From NCBI RefSeq assembly GCF_958298935.1, contig NC_084940.1, forward strand, positions 23,183,146 through 23,247,145: a stretch of 64,000 bases of DNA, read 5' to 3'. The notes beneath the pieces are model-generated. The model had not been told where the DNA came from, made no database searches, and saw only the letters and a list, made by a program, of their open reading frames with translations. This stretch comes from Phragmites australis. Lineage: Eukaryota; Streptophyta; Magnoliopsida; Poales; Poaceae. The position numbers and the translations under genes are program-made. Positions 1-12,200 of the stretch are shown piece by piece (within the stretch, counting starts at the first letter, position 1; each line of letters begins with the position of its first letter).

Positions 1-159
1 TCTTGGTTACAACAGGGTCCTCATCCCTTTATATAGTGTAGGGAGATGGAGAACTAGCATGCGGGCTCTACACAGATGGCCTTTGCTTATTCTAATATCT
101 AACTCAAATCATCATTACGGAGTACCAGGCATGCAACTTGCTCTGACAGCATTGCATAT
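1..159. other. Degraded sequence left of the first solo LTR
   Basis: No gene is visible. A 'tttatata' stretch near position 30 could be a decayed LTR TATA region, but neither the element nor its orientation can be identified. The 5 bp at 155-159 (catat) are the left target-site copy of the LTR that begins at 160. Confidence 0.4.
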
Positions 160-2927
160 TGTCACGTCCCGAAATCCGTAACTGCTTGTTTAATCCTAAA
201 CATGTGTCATTTGTGTTATATTTGAATTTGGATCGTTTTCGATCGCCTGATTGGGTTTTGAGCTGCAGTTATGTGATTAGATGCCCCTAGGGATTTTAAT
301 TGCGACATAAAAATTTCCTAAGTTTTTGGAACTCTAGCGCACCTCACTTTGGATTAATGAGGTGGGAGAAAAGAAAATTGGAGAGAGAATTGAATTAGAA
401 GCAAAATCGGACTTTTTCTCTAACTTGTGGGGCCCTCACTCTCTTTCTCAAATGGGCAGCAGCCCCTCTCTCTCTCCCCACACATGCTCACTCTCCCTCT
501 CACTCTCTCTCTCAAGCTCTCCCTTTCCCCCTTGGTTCCCGCCACTACACGCGAAGCCGAGGTACGTGTGTGGTACCCATGTGACCACACGCTCGAGAGC
601 TACTCATCCATCCATTTGGTTTTTGCCGTTTCGAAAGATTCAATCCGGTATTCACTGTTTTCTTCCCCCTAGGCACGCCCACCTTCCGGAAGCCAGATCC
701 AAAGTTTGGAGCTTTCCGACGGAGAAGCAATCCGCTAGAAAGTTCGCCAGCGACAAGGTGAACATCCCGATACACTCTTTCCATATTTTCGTCAGTCAAA
801 TCGGTCGGCATCTAGTTTTTCGCCGCGAAACCCCACTTTTCCAGTTATAGATCTACTTTATGGGTTCTACACGTTTGGGCCATAGATGTCATCCAAACGT
901 CTGCGTGAAATGTTCACATACGTCCTAGAGTTATTTTAGTCCAAACCGTTTTTGAAGTTTTCGCCGGAATCATCGCCAGCGAGCTTGCCAAATTTCCCCA
1001 TCTGTATACAGCGGTCTGACCGCCAGCTCAGGCCGTTCAGACCGTCAGGGGCGAAAACCCTCTATAGGCGGGCGGTCTAACCGCATTTTTGGCAGTCTGA
1101 CTGCGACTCTTGGCGGTCTGACCGCTATCAGCTGTTTCAGCACAGTTTTCTGTTGGCTGAAACTTGTAAAATTCATAATAAATTCTCTGTAACTCCAAAA
1201 ATTATGAAACCAATTTTTTTGGTTTCATAATAAACTACTCTGTCTATTAAAAATATCCGCAGCCATTAAATGTTGAATTAAATTTCTGAGGTTAATTAAT
1301 TAGGTTAAAGCTTCATTAATTCACCGATAATTCTTCACAAGTCTAAAGTGGGTGAATCCAATTTTTCTAGTTTAACTATGACTTTTTATAGCTAGGAAAA
1401 ATATTTTCATCCATTGTAAAGCATATTTTTATGGTATTTCATCTTGTGCATATTGAGGCATGCATTGTTGCACTTTGTTCATACTCATGGCATTGCACAT
1501 GTGCTTGCCTTATAGTGACTGCCGATCCATCGATTCCGGAGGCCGAAGGCGATCCTGTCACGCCGTATCTTTCTAATCCATGGCAGCAAGGTAAGCATCT
1601 ATCATATTGCACCGTGCTAACTTGAAAGTCTAAAGTGTTATCTATGCTTATGTATGTATGCATGTGTCTGGTACCTTTGGGTAGAACCTATGCCGTTGCA
1701 TTCTTCTACCTTGGTCACTAGTTCATGTATGTTCCTTGAAGCCTAGAGGTGATGTCGATGTCTAAAGGTCTTCGCTATGCTTAGCAATGCTTAGGTATTT
1801 CGGTAGAAGTCGAGCGACGGTGTTCTCCGTTGTTCACGAGGATAGAATCTACTACTGTTTACAATTACATGTTGTTGGTGATGGTATGGTTAGTGAGTGG
1901 TGAGTATGAGATGAGATGTGGGCGGTGTTAGGGGTGTCGTCTGCCTCGGTGGAAACTCCAGGGGGCAGGTCGGGAGAGGAAACCCGAGCACCATAGACCG
2001 CTTGCATCGTTTAAGGCCGATCGTTGGGGTAGTCGACTTTAGCACTTACCTTACTCACCACATACCGTTCTAATGGTAAGGCGAGCCGAATACCTTCGCA
2101 GCTGTGGCTTTGTGGGCATGAACATCGACGATATGAGCATGTCTATCGCTTATCTGCACCCAGTCGTAGAGTTCTCGTTATGGTTTGTGGATGATGGCAT
2201 GAGGTTGATGGTTGGGCATGTGATTATGGTCTGGGTATGGTGGTTGGTGGTTGGTGGTTCGAGTTGCCACTTGTTCACATTGATATACTTGTTGTTACAT
2301 TTACATATGCTTAGTTGTTGGTTATGGCAGGGTAGTTTCATATAAGTTGGTTAAGCTAATTGCTCACATCTATGTCTAGGATGCTTACCGTTTAATTCTT
2401 GCTACCAGCTTAATGCGTGATCCTTGGAGTTAGGAATATATATACCTATACTGTGTAAGACTTGTGAGTACCTTCGTACTTAGGTTGCTGCCCTTAAGTT
2501 GTTGCAGGTTCACAGGTCGGTTAGGAAGAGGCGGTGTTCGGCTACTTTGTACCTGCCGATCAGGGTGGCGGGTAGGAGTAGCACACTCTACTCCGAACTC
2601 GGTACTTTTGGGATGGTGCCTAAGGGCATATGGCGTCGTCGGCTTTTGTTATATAGGTTTATCTTCCGCTACGTAGTTGTTGTTTCCTTTTGATGTAAAT
2701 TGTGGAAACAACTGCATGTTTAAAGACTTGTAATATAAATGTTTAATTACCTGCTCTTTATTAAACTATGTTGTGATGAATATGTTGGAAGGTATATGTT
2801 CCGATCCTTGGGCACAAAACACGTACTGGAACTGCCTGAGCGGTATTTTGATTAATTGTCGTGGTTGTGATTATGTTAATGATCCGCCTGATGATTAGTT
2901 CGAATACCGTTTGGTTGGGTCCTCACA
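160..2927. mobile_element. Solo LTR, family A, copy 1 (TGTCACG...CCTCACA)
   Basis: A 2.77-kb block starts TGTCACG and ends CCTCACA. The preceding 5 bp are CATAT. The following 5 bp are TATAT, or exactly CATAT if the end is set two bases earlier at CCTCA. TG...CA ends with a 5-bp duplication and no internal coding domain are the mark of a solo LTR, left after recombination between two LTRs. Related copies lie at 20419-37699 (split by another element) and 49473-53050. Shared landmarks are a CT-rich tract (about 440-530), 'gggcggtgttaggggt' near 1920, 'gtagaccgcttgca' near 1995, 'taccttcgtact' near 2470 and the final 130 bp. The retrotransposon lineage cannot be named because no primer site or polymerase remains. 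Short open frames inside do not agree between copies and are not genes. Confidence 0.8.
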
Positions 2928-3389
2928 TATATCATGCTGCTATGCGTCGTCTTTGCTTAGTCCGTAGAGCCTTATCCTGCTGCATTTAATGTGACGGGAC
3001 GAAACGGTGCCCTTATACACTATCCCCGTAAGCTTGCCTCTCCGCGCCGTCCCTGTTCATTTGCCTCTACGCGCTGTCCCCGTCCACTTGCCTCTGCGCC
3101 GTTCCCGTCCACTTGCCTCTCTGCGCCATCTTTGTCTACTTGCCCTGCCGGATGGCTGACAACATCCCATCTGTCGTGCGGCGCTGTGCCGGCCTATAGA
3201 GTCTCACTCCGTAGCCTTTAATGCTACAACAATAGCATAATTTTTTATAAGCAGTTGGATGAGGATAAACTTTTTATGAAAATTATAACCATCGATAAGA
3301 TCTACAACTTTGTAGTTTAAAACTTTTTTATTTAAAGTCATTTAGGTGTCCAAATAATCGTTTAAAGTTTTAGACAGAAGAGATCAAAA
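2928..3389. other. Unassigned spacer
   Basis: No gene seen. 3015-3160 holds a low-complexity run of 'cttgcctct(g/c)cgc' repeats that reads as short open frames in several phases and is not coding. The rest is AT-rich and unclassified. Confidence 0.4.
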
Positions 3390-3758
3390 GGATTGCATGT
3401 GCTATTGTTATCGCTAGTACTTATATGGTGAGATGATAAAGATATATCGCGCGAGCTAAGAGGTCCCAGGTTCGAGTAGCACGGACTGCTCGCGCGCGTA
3501 TTTTGTACAAAAAATCACCCGTGGGGGTGACTGGTTGGGCCAAAAAATCGCTTTTTTCGAGCCAAAAAATATGTATCGAAGACCAACTATCACTGCCGGT
3601 TAAAGGCTTTAGCCGGTAGTGATAACCCTCTTTACTGCCTGTCCCTGAGCTGGTAGTGATAGTTTGAGACTATTGTTGCCCGTTGTCCACTGTTAACTCC
3701 AAAACCGACAGTGAATGTGGTTTTAGAGCTAATAATAATGATATTTTCTGTAATAGTG
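3390..3758. mobile_element. CACTA (En/Spm) terminal fragment
   Basis: The block ends at 3758 with 'tctgtaatagtg', whose reverse complement CACTATTACAGA is a CACTA terminus. Inside the end are subterminal repeats typical of grass CACTA elements: 'tatcactgccggtt' near 3588, 'agccggtagtgata' near 3611 and 'gctggtagtgatag' near 3650. Upstream, about 3465, is 'cccaggttcgag', which resembles a tRNA B box but is not part of a foldable tRNA. The opposite terminus is not in view, so this is a fragment. Confidence 0.6.
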
Positions 3759-4261
3759 TCATAACTTCTGATCAGCTTCTGATCGGCATTGTAACCATCG
3801 AATAACATATGTTATTGAGAGGTAAACGCAGTAGTTGCTAGTTGAGGTCTGATCTAATCATCCATTACGCACATAGGAGATTTACGCCGTCCTGGGGGCT
3901 AACGGTTCCATGAAAACATAACTACTGCATGATGCAGAGCGGACGACAAAGATGAATATCTACTAGTCACGTATATTGAAAGGCAGAACAACGAAATTTC
4001 GGTAAGTCTGCTGACGAAAGAAAATTCAAATATTAGAGTAATATAAAATAAAAAACTCAAATGTATCCGATCTTTTTGACCGAATTTGGTTTTCCCGTTG
4101 ACCTCCGGAATAACCGGATTTCACGGAATTTTGGTAATTCCACTAAGGAACGATTTTATTGTTTGGAAGACGGAATTGAAACCCTTGGCAATAAATCACA
4201 GAATTTTACTGCTACAAATCAATTCGCTCATCAATTAAATCTACAGGAACGAAACATTGAA
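3759..4261. other. Unassigned spacer
   Basis: Nothing recognisable. An open frame runs from 4061 into the next interval (101 codons), but it has no family resemblance and partly overlaps a repeated segment, so it is not called. Confidence 0.35.
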
Positions 4262-4520
4262 GCCAACATAGCAGTCTCACGCCTGTTATTAGTAACATTT
4301 CACCCTGGATTGATTGTGACCTCGATCGACAACAAGAGAAATTGGCCGGTCACTCACAAAATGTGAACCCATAGAGAAAAAATAAATGCGACAAAAAGAG
4401 AAACGACAGCCTGCTGCATGCCGTCCTGTTCATTCAATACAGCAACACCAGGATGCCTGGGTGTTCATGAAATTTTTGTTCTTCATGAGAATGCGATGAT
4501 GTGACGTGGCTTAAATGCTA
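4262..4520 (+). repeat. Dispersed repeat, copy 1 (partner at 58452-58670)
   Basis: About 220-260 bp resembles 58452-58670 in the same orientation. Shared blocks in the same order include 'ggtcactcac(a/g)aaatgtga', 'tgcctgggtgtt' against 'tgcctagttgtg', 'catgagaatgcgatg' and 'gatgtggcttaaatgc' (here 'gacgtggcttaaatgc'). No protein is encoded. It may be an unknown transposon or a duplicated host segment. Confidence 0.6.
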
Positions 4521-4577
4521 GTATTACTTCTACTACAAAGATTTGAATTGAATTGAGTGGTTTAACTCAGGTCCCCT

Positions 4578-5828
4578 CACTACCAGGAAGCAGAATTTTC
4601 GTGAGGGTCAAACACCGCCAACAAAATAACGAAAACCGCCAAGGAAATGTTTTTTGTTGGCCAATCGTCAAGCAAATACTCTCACGAATAGAGGGCAAAC
4701 AAAACATATTTTCTTGGCGATCAACCCTTAGGAACCATATTCCCAACAGTGACCAACAGCCAAGGAAAATTTATTTCCCGACGGGTGGCACCACCAGGTT
4801 ACTGTGTTTTCTTGTCGGTTTAGGACTGTCGGTTATATACCACCAGGTTTAATAAGTATTTCCCGCCGCCAAGTTTAATGTGTATTTTTTCGACAGTCAG
4901 ACACCGCCAGGTTTAATTAGTATTTTCTCGACAGCCAGACGTCGCTTAATTAACTTTTCTTCGACGGCTGTGACCGCCATTGATATATGCAGGACTGTCA
5001 CGCATTTCATGGTAATATGTCAAATGTACCCAAATTGGCAGCCACAATTAAATTGAACCCACTTGCACATGAAAATCACATTAATAAACATCCAGCACCC
5101 ACATAGATTAGAGTCTAAACATCCACAAATCCATTACAAGTCCATTTGTGCAAAGAAGCTAGATATGATAATAGTCCACATGCCTACATTAAGTCAGCAC
5201 CACATGCATAAAACAACAGTGCATCCAAATACTTAGGTCACTACCAATTAGCAAAATGTTACTCTCGCATCGACTTAGTTCCAACAAAAATAGACCAAAA
5301 AGGAGTCCACTTCGCAGCATGCCGACCAACTGCAGGTGTTAGACATCAGTTGCTTTTATGCCACTTCCGTTTCCAGCCATTCCCATCTCTTCGCTGCCTG
5401 CATGGTCAGCGTCGCGGCTACTCGTTGTCACCGTTGCAGTCACTAAAGCCGTTGTCATCACCATCGCGGTCACTGGAGCTGTTGTCATCGCTGTGTATGT
5501 CATCATCCAAGTCGTTCTTGTTGCGCATGTAATCTTCCGAGTGCGAGCCTGCATGTGAGGATCCAGCCACCTGCAAAACACATATACATGTCCTTAACAT
5601 TGTTGGATAAAAACGCACTTTCAGGTTTAAAATAATTCGTAGATAAATCATGAAGAAGAACTGATATACTATTATTATTATGCAGCAAGAGTATAATAGG
5701 TGATAATGGAACTATCATGATAACTAAGGTATGAGCCGAGTTAGGTATTTTTGACCAAACACTAATCATTCGCAAGCTCATATTCAACGAGCAGCTGAAG
5801 GTGTACATACCCACTGCAATAGAACAAG
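4578..5828. mobile_element. CACTA element, left end with subterminal repeats
   Basis: CACTACCAGGAAGC at 4578 is a CACTA-type terminus. It is followed to about 4990 by reiterated 'accgcca(g/a)gtttaat' and 'ttttctcgacagccagac' motifs, the subterminal repeats expected of this superfamily. Downstream, 5340-5650 read on the minus strand gives a short Asp/Ser-rich open frame like the acidic tail of some transposases, but there is too little to call a gene. No matching right terminus was found. The sequence changes at about 5829 into another CACTA family, so this copy is probably interrupted. Confidence 0.5.
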
Positions 5829-5904
5829 TCATCCGAGTGGGATCATCACTGCCGGTTCGTAGCTTCCCGTGCTCAATCAATGATCGAGCCGGGTTGAACT
5901 GGCA

Positions 5905-6045
5905 CTGATACTGAGTATCAGTGCTGACTCGAATTATAAACTAGCACTGATACTGAGTATCAGTGCTAATCAGTGCTGACTCGAATTATAAATTAGCACT
6001 GATAGTATCAGTGCCAGTTTATAATTCGAGCTGGCACTGATAAGG
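5905..6045. repeat. Palindromic hairpin cluster in CACTA subterminal region
   Basis: 'agcactgatactgagtatcagtgct' type palindromes occur here, broken only by their centre base. A longer imperfect inverted repeat follows, in which about 29 bp beginning 'ctgactcgaattataaatt' (about 5970) pairs with 'cagtttataattcgagc' (about 6015). The arms would form a stem of about 29 bp with a very short loop. Confidence 0.7.
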
Positions 6046-6210
6046 AGTGCGGACCCGCAATTTTGATGTACTGTGATTTTAGCTGGTGCCCTCATATCTA
6101 ACTCGATTCTCTCTCCCTTATCTCTTTCCGCATGTCCGCAGCTCTGGACTCCATCACCAGCCTCTCTCTCCCCTCACCGGCCTCTCTATCTCACTGATCT
6201 CCTCTAACCA

Positions 6211-6211
<1 letters not shown>

Positions 6212-6272
<61 letters not shown>
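6212..6272. repeat. (CT)n microsatellite
   Basis: About 30 uninterrupted CT dinucleotides. It creates Ser/Leu- and Arg/Glu-repeat open frames on the two strands that are not genes. Confidence 0.95.
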
Positions 6273-6277
<5 letters not shown>

Positions 6278-6828
6278 GCCTCCTCCCACAGGTGCGCGTG
6301 TGCGACCAAGTTCGTGCGCAGACCCGTCAGTGGATTTATGGTGGCGCCCGATGTGTGCGATGAAACGGAGACTGCACCAGTGAGGAGCTGACACGCACGT
6401 AGGAGGTGGCGGTAACATCGTGAAGGCATAGGAGATGAAAGGATCCACGCATGACCCAAGTCCTAGGAGATGAACACACTAAAGAAGATGGGTCCAGGTG
6501 CTCCAGCGGCCACAACAGCGATCGAAAATCATAAGTATGCCTCCTCCTTTAGGTATAGGGTTTGGGATTTTGGGGGATTTGCACTTTAGGGTTTTGGATT
6601 TGGGGGCAAAAATGATATTAGGGTTTCAGATCGGGGACGCATCCTAGGGCTTGACTTTAGGTTCTAGAAATTCCCCAAAATTAGGTTCTAGGGTTTCAAA
6701 TTTGGGGATAAATATTAGGATTTGACTTTAGGGTTCTTGAAAATTCCTCAATCCCCTCCTTGTACTTGCTGTCCGAGCCCCATTCATCCCGATCCGAGCC
6801 CATATTATCCCCAATCTGAGCTGATAAG

Positions 6829-6869
6829 CGCGCGCGCGCGCACACACACACACATATATATATATATAA
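6829..6869. repeat. Compound (GC)n(CA)n(TA)n microsatellite
   Basis: Runs of GC/CG, then CA, then TA dinucleotides without interruption. Confidence 0.95.
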
Positions 6870-7230
6870 GTAAAAGGACTAGTCCGTGTTCAATCCGAGG
6901 CCAATTAGGACCAAACGTAATCACAGATAGCATCATGAACATGTGTGATAATTAGAATCAAATTTGGCAAGGCCTTACAACTATTACCAACAATTTCATA
7001 GTTGTCCTGTATGTTGTGCAGAGCATAAGTTGTCGGAAGAGAAACTTCGTACCACTAGAATTTGAGAAGGCATTGAAGCCAGTGAAGATTGAAGATATTG
7101 TAGCCGCAACCAATTTTTGGTTTCTCCGCTGGGTTCTGAGAAATCAGCAAGAGCAGCCACCATCTATGATTTGAAGAAACAACAAAAGATCTTAGAGACA
7201 ATAGTTCTCATCCAACAAGCTTGCTTTCAA

Positions 7231-7402
7231 CCATTTGCTTTTATTTTCCCTGAGAAAATGTTGACAATAGATGATCATTTGCTTTTATTTCCCCTGAGAA
7301 AATGATGAGGATTGATGATCAAAAGATCTCTGTCTGTATGAGCAAATGTTGTTGGTCTATCAAATTGAACTCCCATTTGCTTTTATTTTCCCTGAGAAAA
7401 TG
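7231..7402 (+). repeat. Three direct repeats of a 28-30-bp motif
   Basis: 'catttgcttttatttt(c)ccctgag' followed by 'aaaatg' appears at 7231, 7276 and 7373, with a decayed fourth start near 7493 ('ccatttgcgtttttac'). Confidence 0.85.
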
Positions 7403-7811
7403 TTGAGAATAAAGTGCTCTACACTTTGTAAGCTTGCTTTGTGTGCTGATAAATGCCGAGGATAATTGATGTTGGTTAATGAAATCGAACTACCATTTGC
7501 GTTTTTACAGGGTTTCTTTGTGTGTTGTTTTGTATAGGGGGAAGGCCATCAGTGCCGACTCATCTTGAAAAGCCGAAACTGATATTCTTCGTATCAATGC
7601 CGGCTTGTTCCACAAACCGGCACTAATAGTCTGAGTATTAATATCGGTTTATTTTTGTGAACCAACACTGATACTCATTATCAGTGCCAATTTATGAATC
7701 GGTACTGATAGTCCATGGCTATTAGTGCTGAGTAATAAGTGCTGGTTCAAAAAGCACCACTGATAGCGTTTTTGAGCTGGCATTGATGACCTGTTATGTT
7801 GTAGTGTTACC

Positions 7812-8763
7812 CTTCCTACGTGAAACCCTGGGGAGATGAACCACGCGGGTATAATATATGATAATCGGGGAACAATAATATATTTAAATATGCTTAGCCT
7901 AGCAATGACAAAACTATATTTTGGCTAGTACTACCAGGTTTGAGAATTATTGAATATCTGGCTAAGACTCATAATTTCGGCTATAGGTTTATGGGATACC
8001 GACTCTCAACCATTACTCTTCATTCATTGTTTCTTATATGCAATTACGCTTAACATAAAGATTTAACCCTCTATGATTTGGGTTGAAAACTTGTGTAACC
8101 GAACAAAGTGGTGGGCCTTCGGAACCCGGATGTGATCAAAGGCTTAGTGGATAACACTCAAGCTGGGGGAACTGTGCACTGTAATTAATGCCACCCTTAT
8201 TTTCGATTACAGTGCCTCCCTATTTATAGGCCATACCCAACCGTTCTCTGTTGTAATGTACAATGATACCCCTCTAACTGCCACATTGCTAGCATATTCG
8301 TGGGTATTTTGGTACTATCCTAACCACATATATCCTATTTACAACCATGATCTTCCCGGTCTTCAGTTACCAGCAATGGTCCTCCCTTCGCCTGGGTTCC
8401 CGAAGATCTATAGCCGATGGCATCTTCGGTACACCTTTGGTCAACTTCCTCATGGCACCTTGCGATAATCCTTGACCAGCTTCCGAAGGACCACTGAATG
8501 CTTCACCTGCGACGACACCTTCGACATCCTTTTGGTCGTTTCCACCGCAAAGCCCAATGAAGGCCTTCGATCACCTTCCGAAGGCTCAACACAGGTTTCG
8601 CCGATCCTAGCACTCGTACATGCTCTGGCAGCACCGAGCGTTCGCAAGGTACCTTCATCATGTCTGAAGGGTTCTTGCAAAATTACAAATCCATGATAGT
8701 CATACACTTATTCAATAAACAGTGTCGTAGAGGCCTTCAACCCTATGAGACCATCCCCCAATA
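7812..8763 (-). mobile_element. 3' LTR of minus-strand Tat element 1 (left edge approximate)
   Basis: Read on the minus strand, a polypurine run ('gtggggggctgc', 8764-8775) is followed by 'tattggggga' at 8763. This fits a Ty3/gypsy polypurine tract followed by an LTR start, with TG mutated to TA. A TATA box ('cctataaata', minus strand, 8221-8230) sits about 540 bp into the LTR. The far end is not clear and is placed just after the CACTA terminus at 7806. It belongs with the coding remains at 9268-16290. Confidence 0.55.
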
Positions 8764-8949
8764 GCAGCCCCCCACGGGCAAGGCTCTTCTTCGATGGGCC
8801 GAACCCATGAACTCGATGGTACCACAAAACGTCGTCCCCTTCGAACCACCAAAGGACTCATGCCCTACGGTTTACCCTCGACCAAGGAGACTCCCTTCGC
8901 CTGGAGGGTCTAACTTTTTTCGTAACGGTTCAAATGTTGAGGAATCGGT

Positions 8950-9120
8950 TACAGCTCTTGCCTTAACTTCCATAACGGAGACAATTTGGATCCCAAACCG
9001 ACGTCTCTTTAACTAACTTCAAGGTTTTTTTTAGGTGGTTTTGATTCTTGTCTTAACTGCCATAAAGGAGGCGGTTTGGATCCCAAACCGACGTCTCTTC
9101 AACTAACTTTAAGGTTTTTT
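8950..9120. repeat. Tandem duplication upstream of the antisense gene
   Basis: Two copies of a roughly 90-bp unit contain 'ttggatcccaaaccgacgtc' and 'aactaactt(c/t)aaggtttttt', at about 8955-9037 and 9045-9120. They lie just 5' of the antisense pseudogene start at 9268, in its presumed promoter or 5' leader. Confidence 0.8.
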
Positions 9121-9267
9121 ACCTTGCGGGTCATTTTCACCGTAAACTCTCCTGCTTCAAGCTTGCATGCACAACTTTTCACGCTCTTCAGATACAGCTC
9201 TGCACAAAGGCATCCATAACCCTTCGCAGTCTTGACCCTTCGAGACAAAACCCAGACAGCTATCCCG

Positions 9268-12200
9268 ATGGCTCGAAAGAGCAAGTCTGGCAAACTGAAG
9301 ACATACTGGATTGGGATGTCGAAGGTTGACAAAGAAGTTCTGGCCGGTTTAAAGAGAGAAGGCCTGATAAGTGATGTGTTGAAGGTCAAGCTTCCTAAAG
9401 ATCAGAAGACTCTGGAGTCAGCTCATGATGAGGCGATTGTCTTCATAGATAATTTCAGAGCTGGACTTCGCCTACCGTGCGATGAAATGGTGGTGAAGGT
9501 CCTCAAAAAATTTGAGGTTTCTCTTCATCAACTGATGTCGAATGCTATCGTTCAGCTCAGCCTGTTTGCCTGGGCAGTGAAGTCAGAAGGAGTGAAGGCA
9601 TCGGCAAGGGCCTTCGTTGCCACTCTCCAGGTTCACCATTAACTGAAGCCTGTCTTTGTTGACAATGTGCAGTCCGAAGCTCACTACAGCTACACGAACT
9701 TTACCTACTGAGGTGGTGTAGCCACTCCTGCTGTAGCTTATAAGAATAATGTCCGAAGGAAAATGGTGGTTGTACCACAAGGTAGACAACAAGGACTACC
9801 ATGTGTCAAAGTGCCAGTATCTCAAGGTAAATCGCGCTCGGACGTGGTGGTTAAGGGCACCCAACGGGAGGCCTTCGAAGCCTTCACAAGGTGTTTGAAG
9901 CATCTAAGCGCCCGCGATCTTGTGGAGGAGTTCCTTGCTACAGGCATCTGGCGGCTCAGCGAAGGGGGCATCATCCCATCGTTTAAGCCAAAAGGACCTA
10001 AAGGACTTTGCCGTCCCAATTTGATTTCATGGGAAAGCCTGGTATGTACCCTGGCCCATTTTTGCTTGGCCTTCGCTTTGTTACAATTCCTTATTTGCTT
10101 GTGCTTTGCAACAGCCATAACCATTGCCGAGGTGGAAGCCGAAGCCCGCCTCCTCTCGGTAAAAGTTATTGTTGCCGCAGGCCAAGCCTGCACCGAACTA
10201 GGCCTCGAACGCCGGCTTAACAGGGTCTTCGAGTTTCCAGGCCTCAACTATGGAGATAGACTAAAGGCCTTTGGTCAATCAACCAAAGCTAACGAAGGGG
10301 TGGACGATGCCCGAGGCAAGGGAAAGAGGAGAGCTGGGAGCCCTCCGGCCCGCGTGAACCCTCTGACCCAGACCAAAAAGCTAAAAATCGGTGTACCAAA
10401 GTAGTTAGCTCGCTGCGGCGCAATAGAAGACCTTCGTGGCGGTGCAACGGAGGCTGAGAGTCCCGGAGGCCCTGACGCTATAGTTGTGACACCTCTTCAG
10501 CAAGCGCCTTTGACGTGTGCGATGGAGCTGGCTATTTCCTCCCCCTCACGGGCCACAACTACTATGCCAGTCGTGCTTGCCCCTCTCTTCGACACTAACA
10601 ATGATGAAAATTCTCCAGAGGCCGAGGTTTGGGACAAGAAGATGGGCGAAGGGGCTTGCTCAGAAGACCAAGGACACGAGTCTTCTAGCACCTCGAGCTC
10701 GGACTCCAACTCATCTAAAAGTTTGCTCAAAGAGGAGGAAAATGTCTCGCCACACCTGCATTACGACGGAGGCAAAAAACTTATGTCCCTTGGCACCTCT
10801 AGCAATTCTAGGGTTATCAATATCGAAGCAATGTGGGTGACTTCGTTTGAGCTGAGCTACAGAGAGGTGAAGGATGCAAAGAGCATATCTGACTACTTCA
10901 TCCTTCCCAAGCTCGAAATACAACTGTCTCAGAAAACGGTGTCTGACCTTTTGGATGCCTTTGACTTGATGACCGCAAAGGTACTTTGAGTTATTATATT
11001 TCCCTTCGACTTCATCTTTCGGGCCCTCTGTTTATAACATTTTACATTTCTCAGGGTATGCTTATCTCACGCGCCCTGTGCAAACATGCCGAGCAATCCA
11101 AAGCTCGTGGCAAAGGGGCGGAGGAGCTGCGGGTCCTGCTAGAGCAAAGAGCTGAAAAGGCCAAAGCCAATAAGAGAGAATTTCTCCGGCGAGCAAGAGA
11201 TGCCAAACAGAGGTCACAAGATCTGAAAAAAGAGGTGGTAACCCTTCACTCGAGCATGCAAGATCGAGAAAAGGAGGTGGTAACCTTTTGCTCAAGCACG
11301 CAAGATCTAGAAAAGGAGGTAACCGCCCTTCGCCAATGTGCTGAGGTGTCTGAAGCTAATGTGCTAGAACTTTAGACTAAAGATGAACGCCTTAACAATT
11401 TTTTGCTCGAGATGAAGCAATTCGCTTGTGGTGCTATTCGGGAGAAAGTACAAGTTCTGCAGCTGAAGGAAACCATGGCTAGCGAAGCTATTTGCAAGAC
11501 TCTTGAAGACATGGGCGCTTCGACTATTCCTCCTACCCTCGACCAAGTTGAATTGGACAGTCTTCTCGGGTGGATTGCAGTGTCTTCTAGAAGTATTCAG
11601 CAAGCAGCTCACTTGTATGGAGACTTCTGTGCCATGATCTCAAGTCGAAGCCTTTTCCAGTCTTTAGAACTGACTGGGTGTGACCACCACAAGGTACTAC
11701 AAAGCTCTTCATTCTGCTACCCATCGGATTTGAGTACCGCGATAGTGTCGAAAGTGTCTAAGGCCTCCACCAAAGCCTTCACCAGCAACTACTAGTGCAA
11801 GTACGGGCATGGCCTCGCCCTTTAGGAGGCGGAGAACAACAGCCGGAAAGTGAGTTACTCTTCGCTATGTGTTAGCATCTTTTCATCAACATTTTTTATT
11901 TAACCATAACTTCTTTTTGCTGTAGGCTAAGAGAAGGCCATGAACGCTTCGGCCATTGCAGGAAGCTCTTGCAGCCCACTCCAGCATCTGCCCCTCCGCA
12001 AGCGGCAAATTAAGCTCAAGATGTAGGTCTAGAGCAGGCTTGAGTGAGGGTTTACTTAGTTATAACTGAAACATTTCAAAACTTTTGTAATATATCTACG
12101 TTTAATTTCTCCTTTAAACATTGTGACTATCTTCGCTTCCTGAGTAGGTACTCCTTTCGGACTCTATGCAGGTAGCCGAAGATGTTATTCCCTTAACTAT

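Larger units (their letters stand above)
5829..7806. mobile_element. CACTA element, right end at 7806
   Basis: The right end 'gttatgttgtagtg' (reverse complement CACTACAACATAAC) is a CACTA terminus at 7806. Subterminal repeats built on 'ggcactgata/tatcagtgcc' occur at both sides: 5846-6045, and 7546-7790 with pairs such as 'tatcaatgccggctt' and 'accggcactaatag'. No left CACTA terminus was found near 5829. The interior has no transposase and is filled with microsatellites (6212-6272, 6829-6869), a 'gggtttnggattttggggg' low-complexity stretch (6550-6740) and a threefold 28-30-bp repeat (7231-7402). It is best read as a non-autonomous element. Confidence 0.55.

Noticed and set aside
362..850. 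162-codon open frame with Ser/Leu repeats
   Set aside because: It lies inside the family A LTR and is driven by the CT-rich tract; not shared with the other copies.
3462..3484. Possible tRNA gene (GGTTCGAG)
   Set aside because: No acceptor stem, anticodon arm or A box at suitable spacing; it lies in a CACTA terminal region.
4061..4366. 101-codon frame
   Set aside because: Its second half lies in the dispersed repeat, whose partner copy at 58.5 kb does not preserve the frame.
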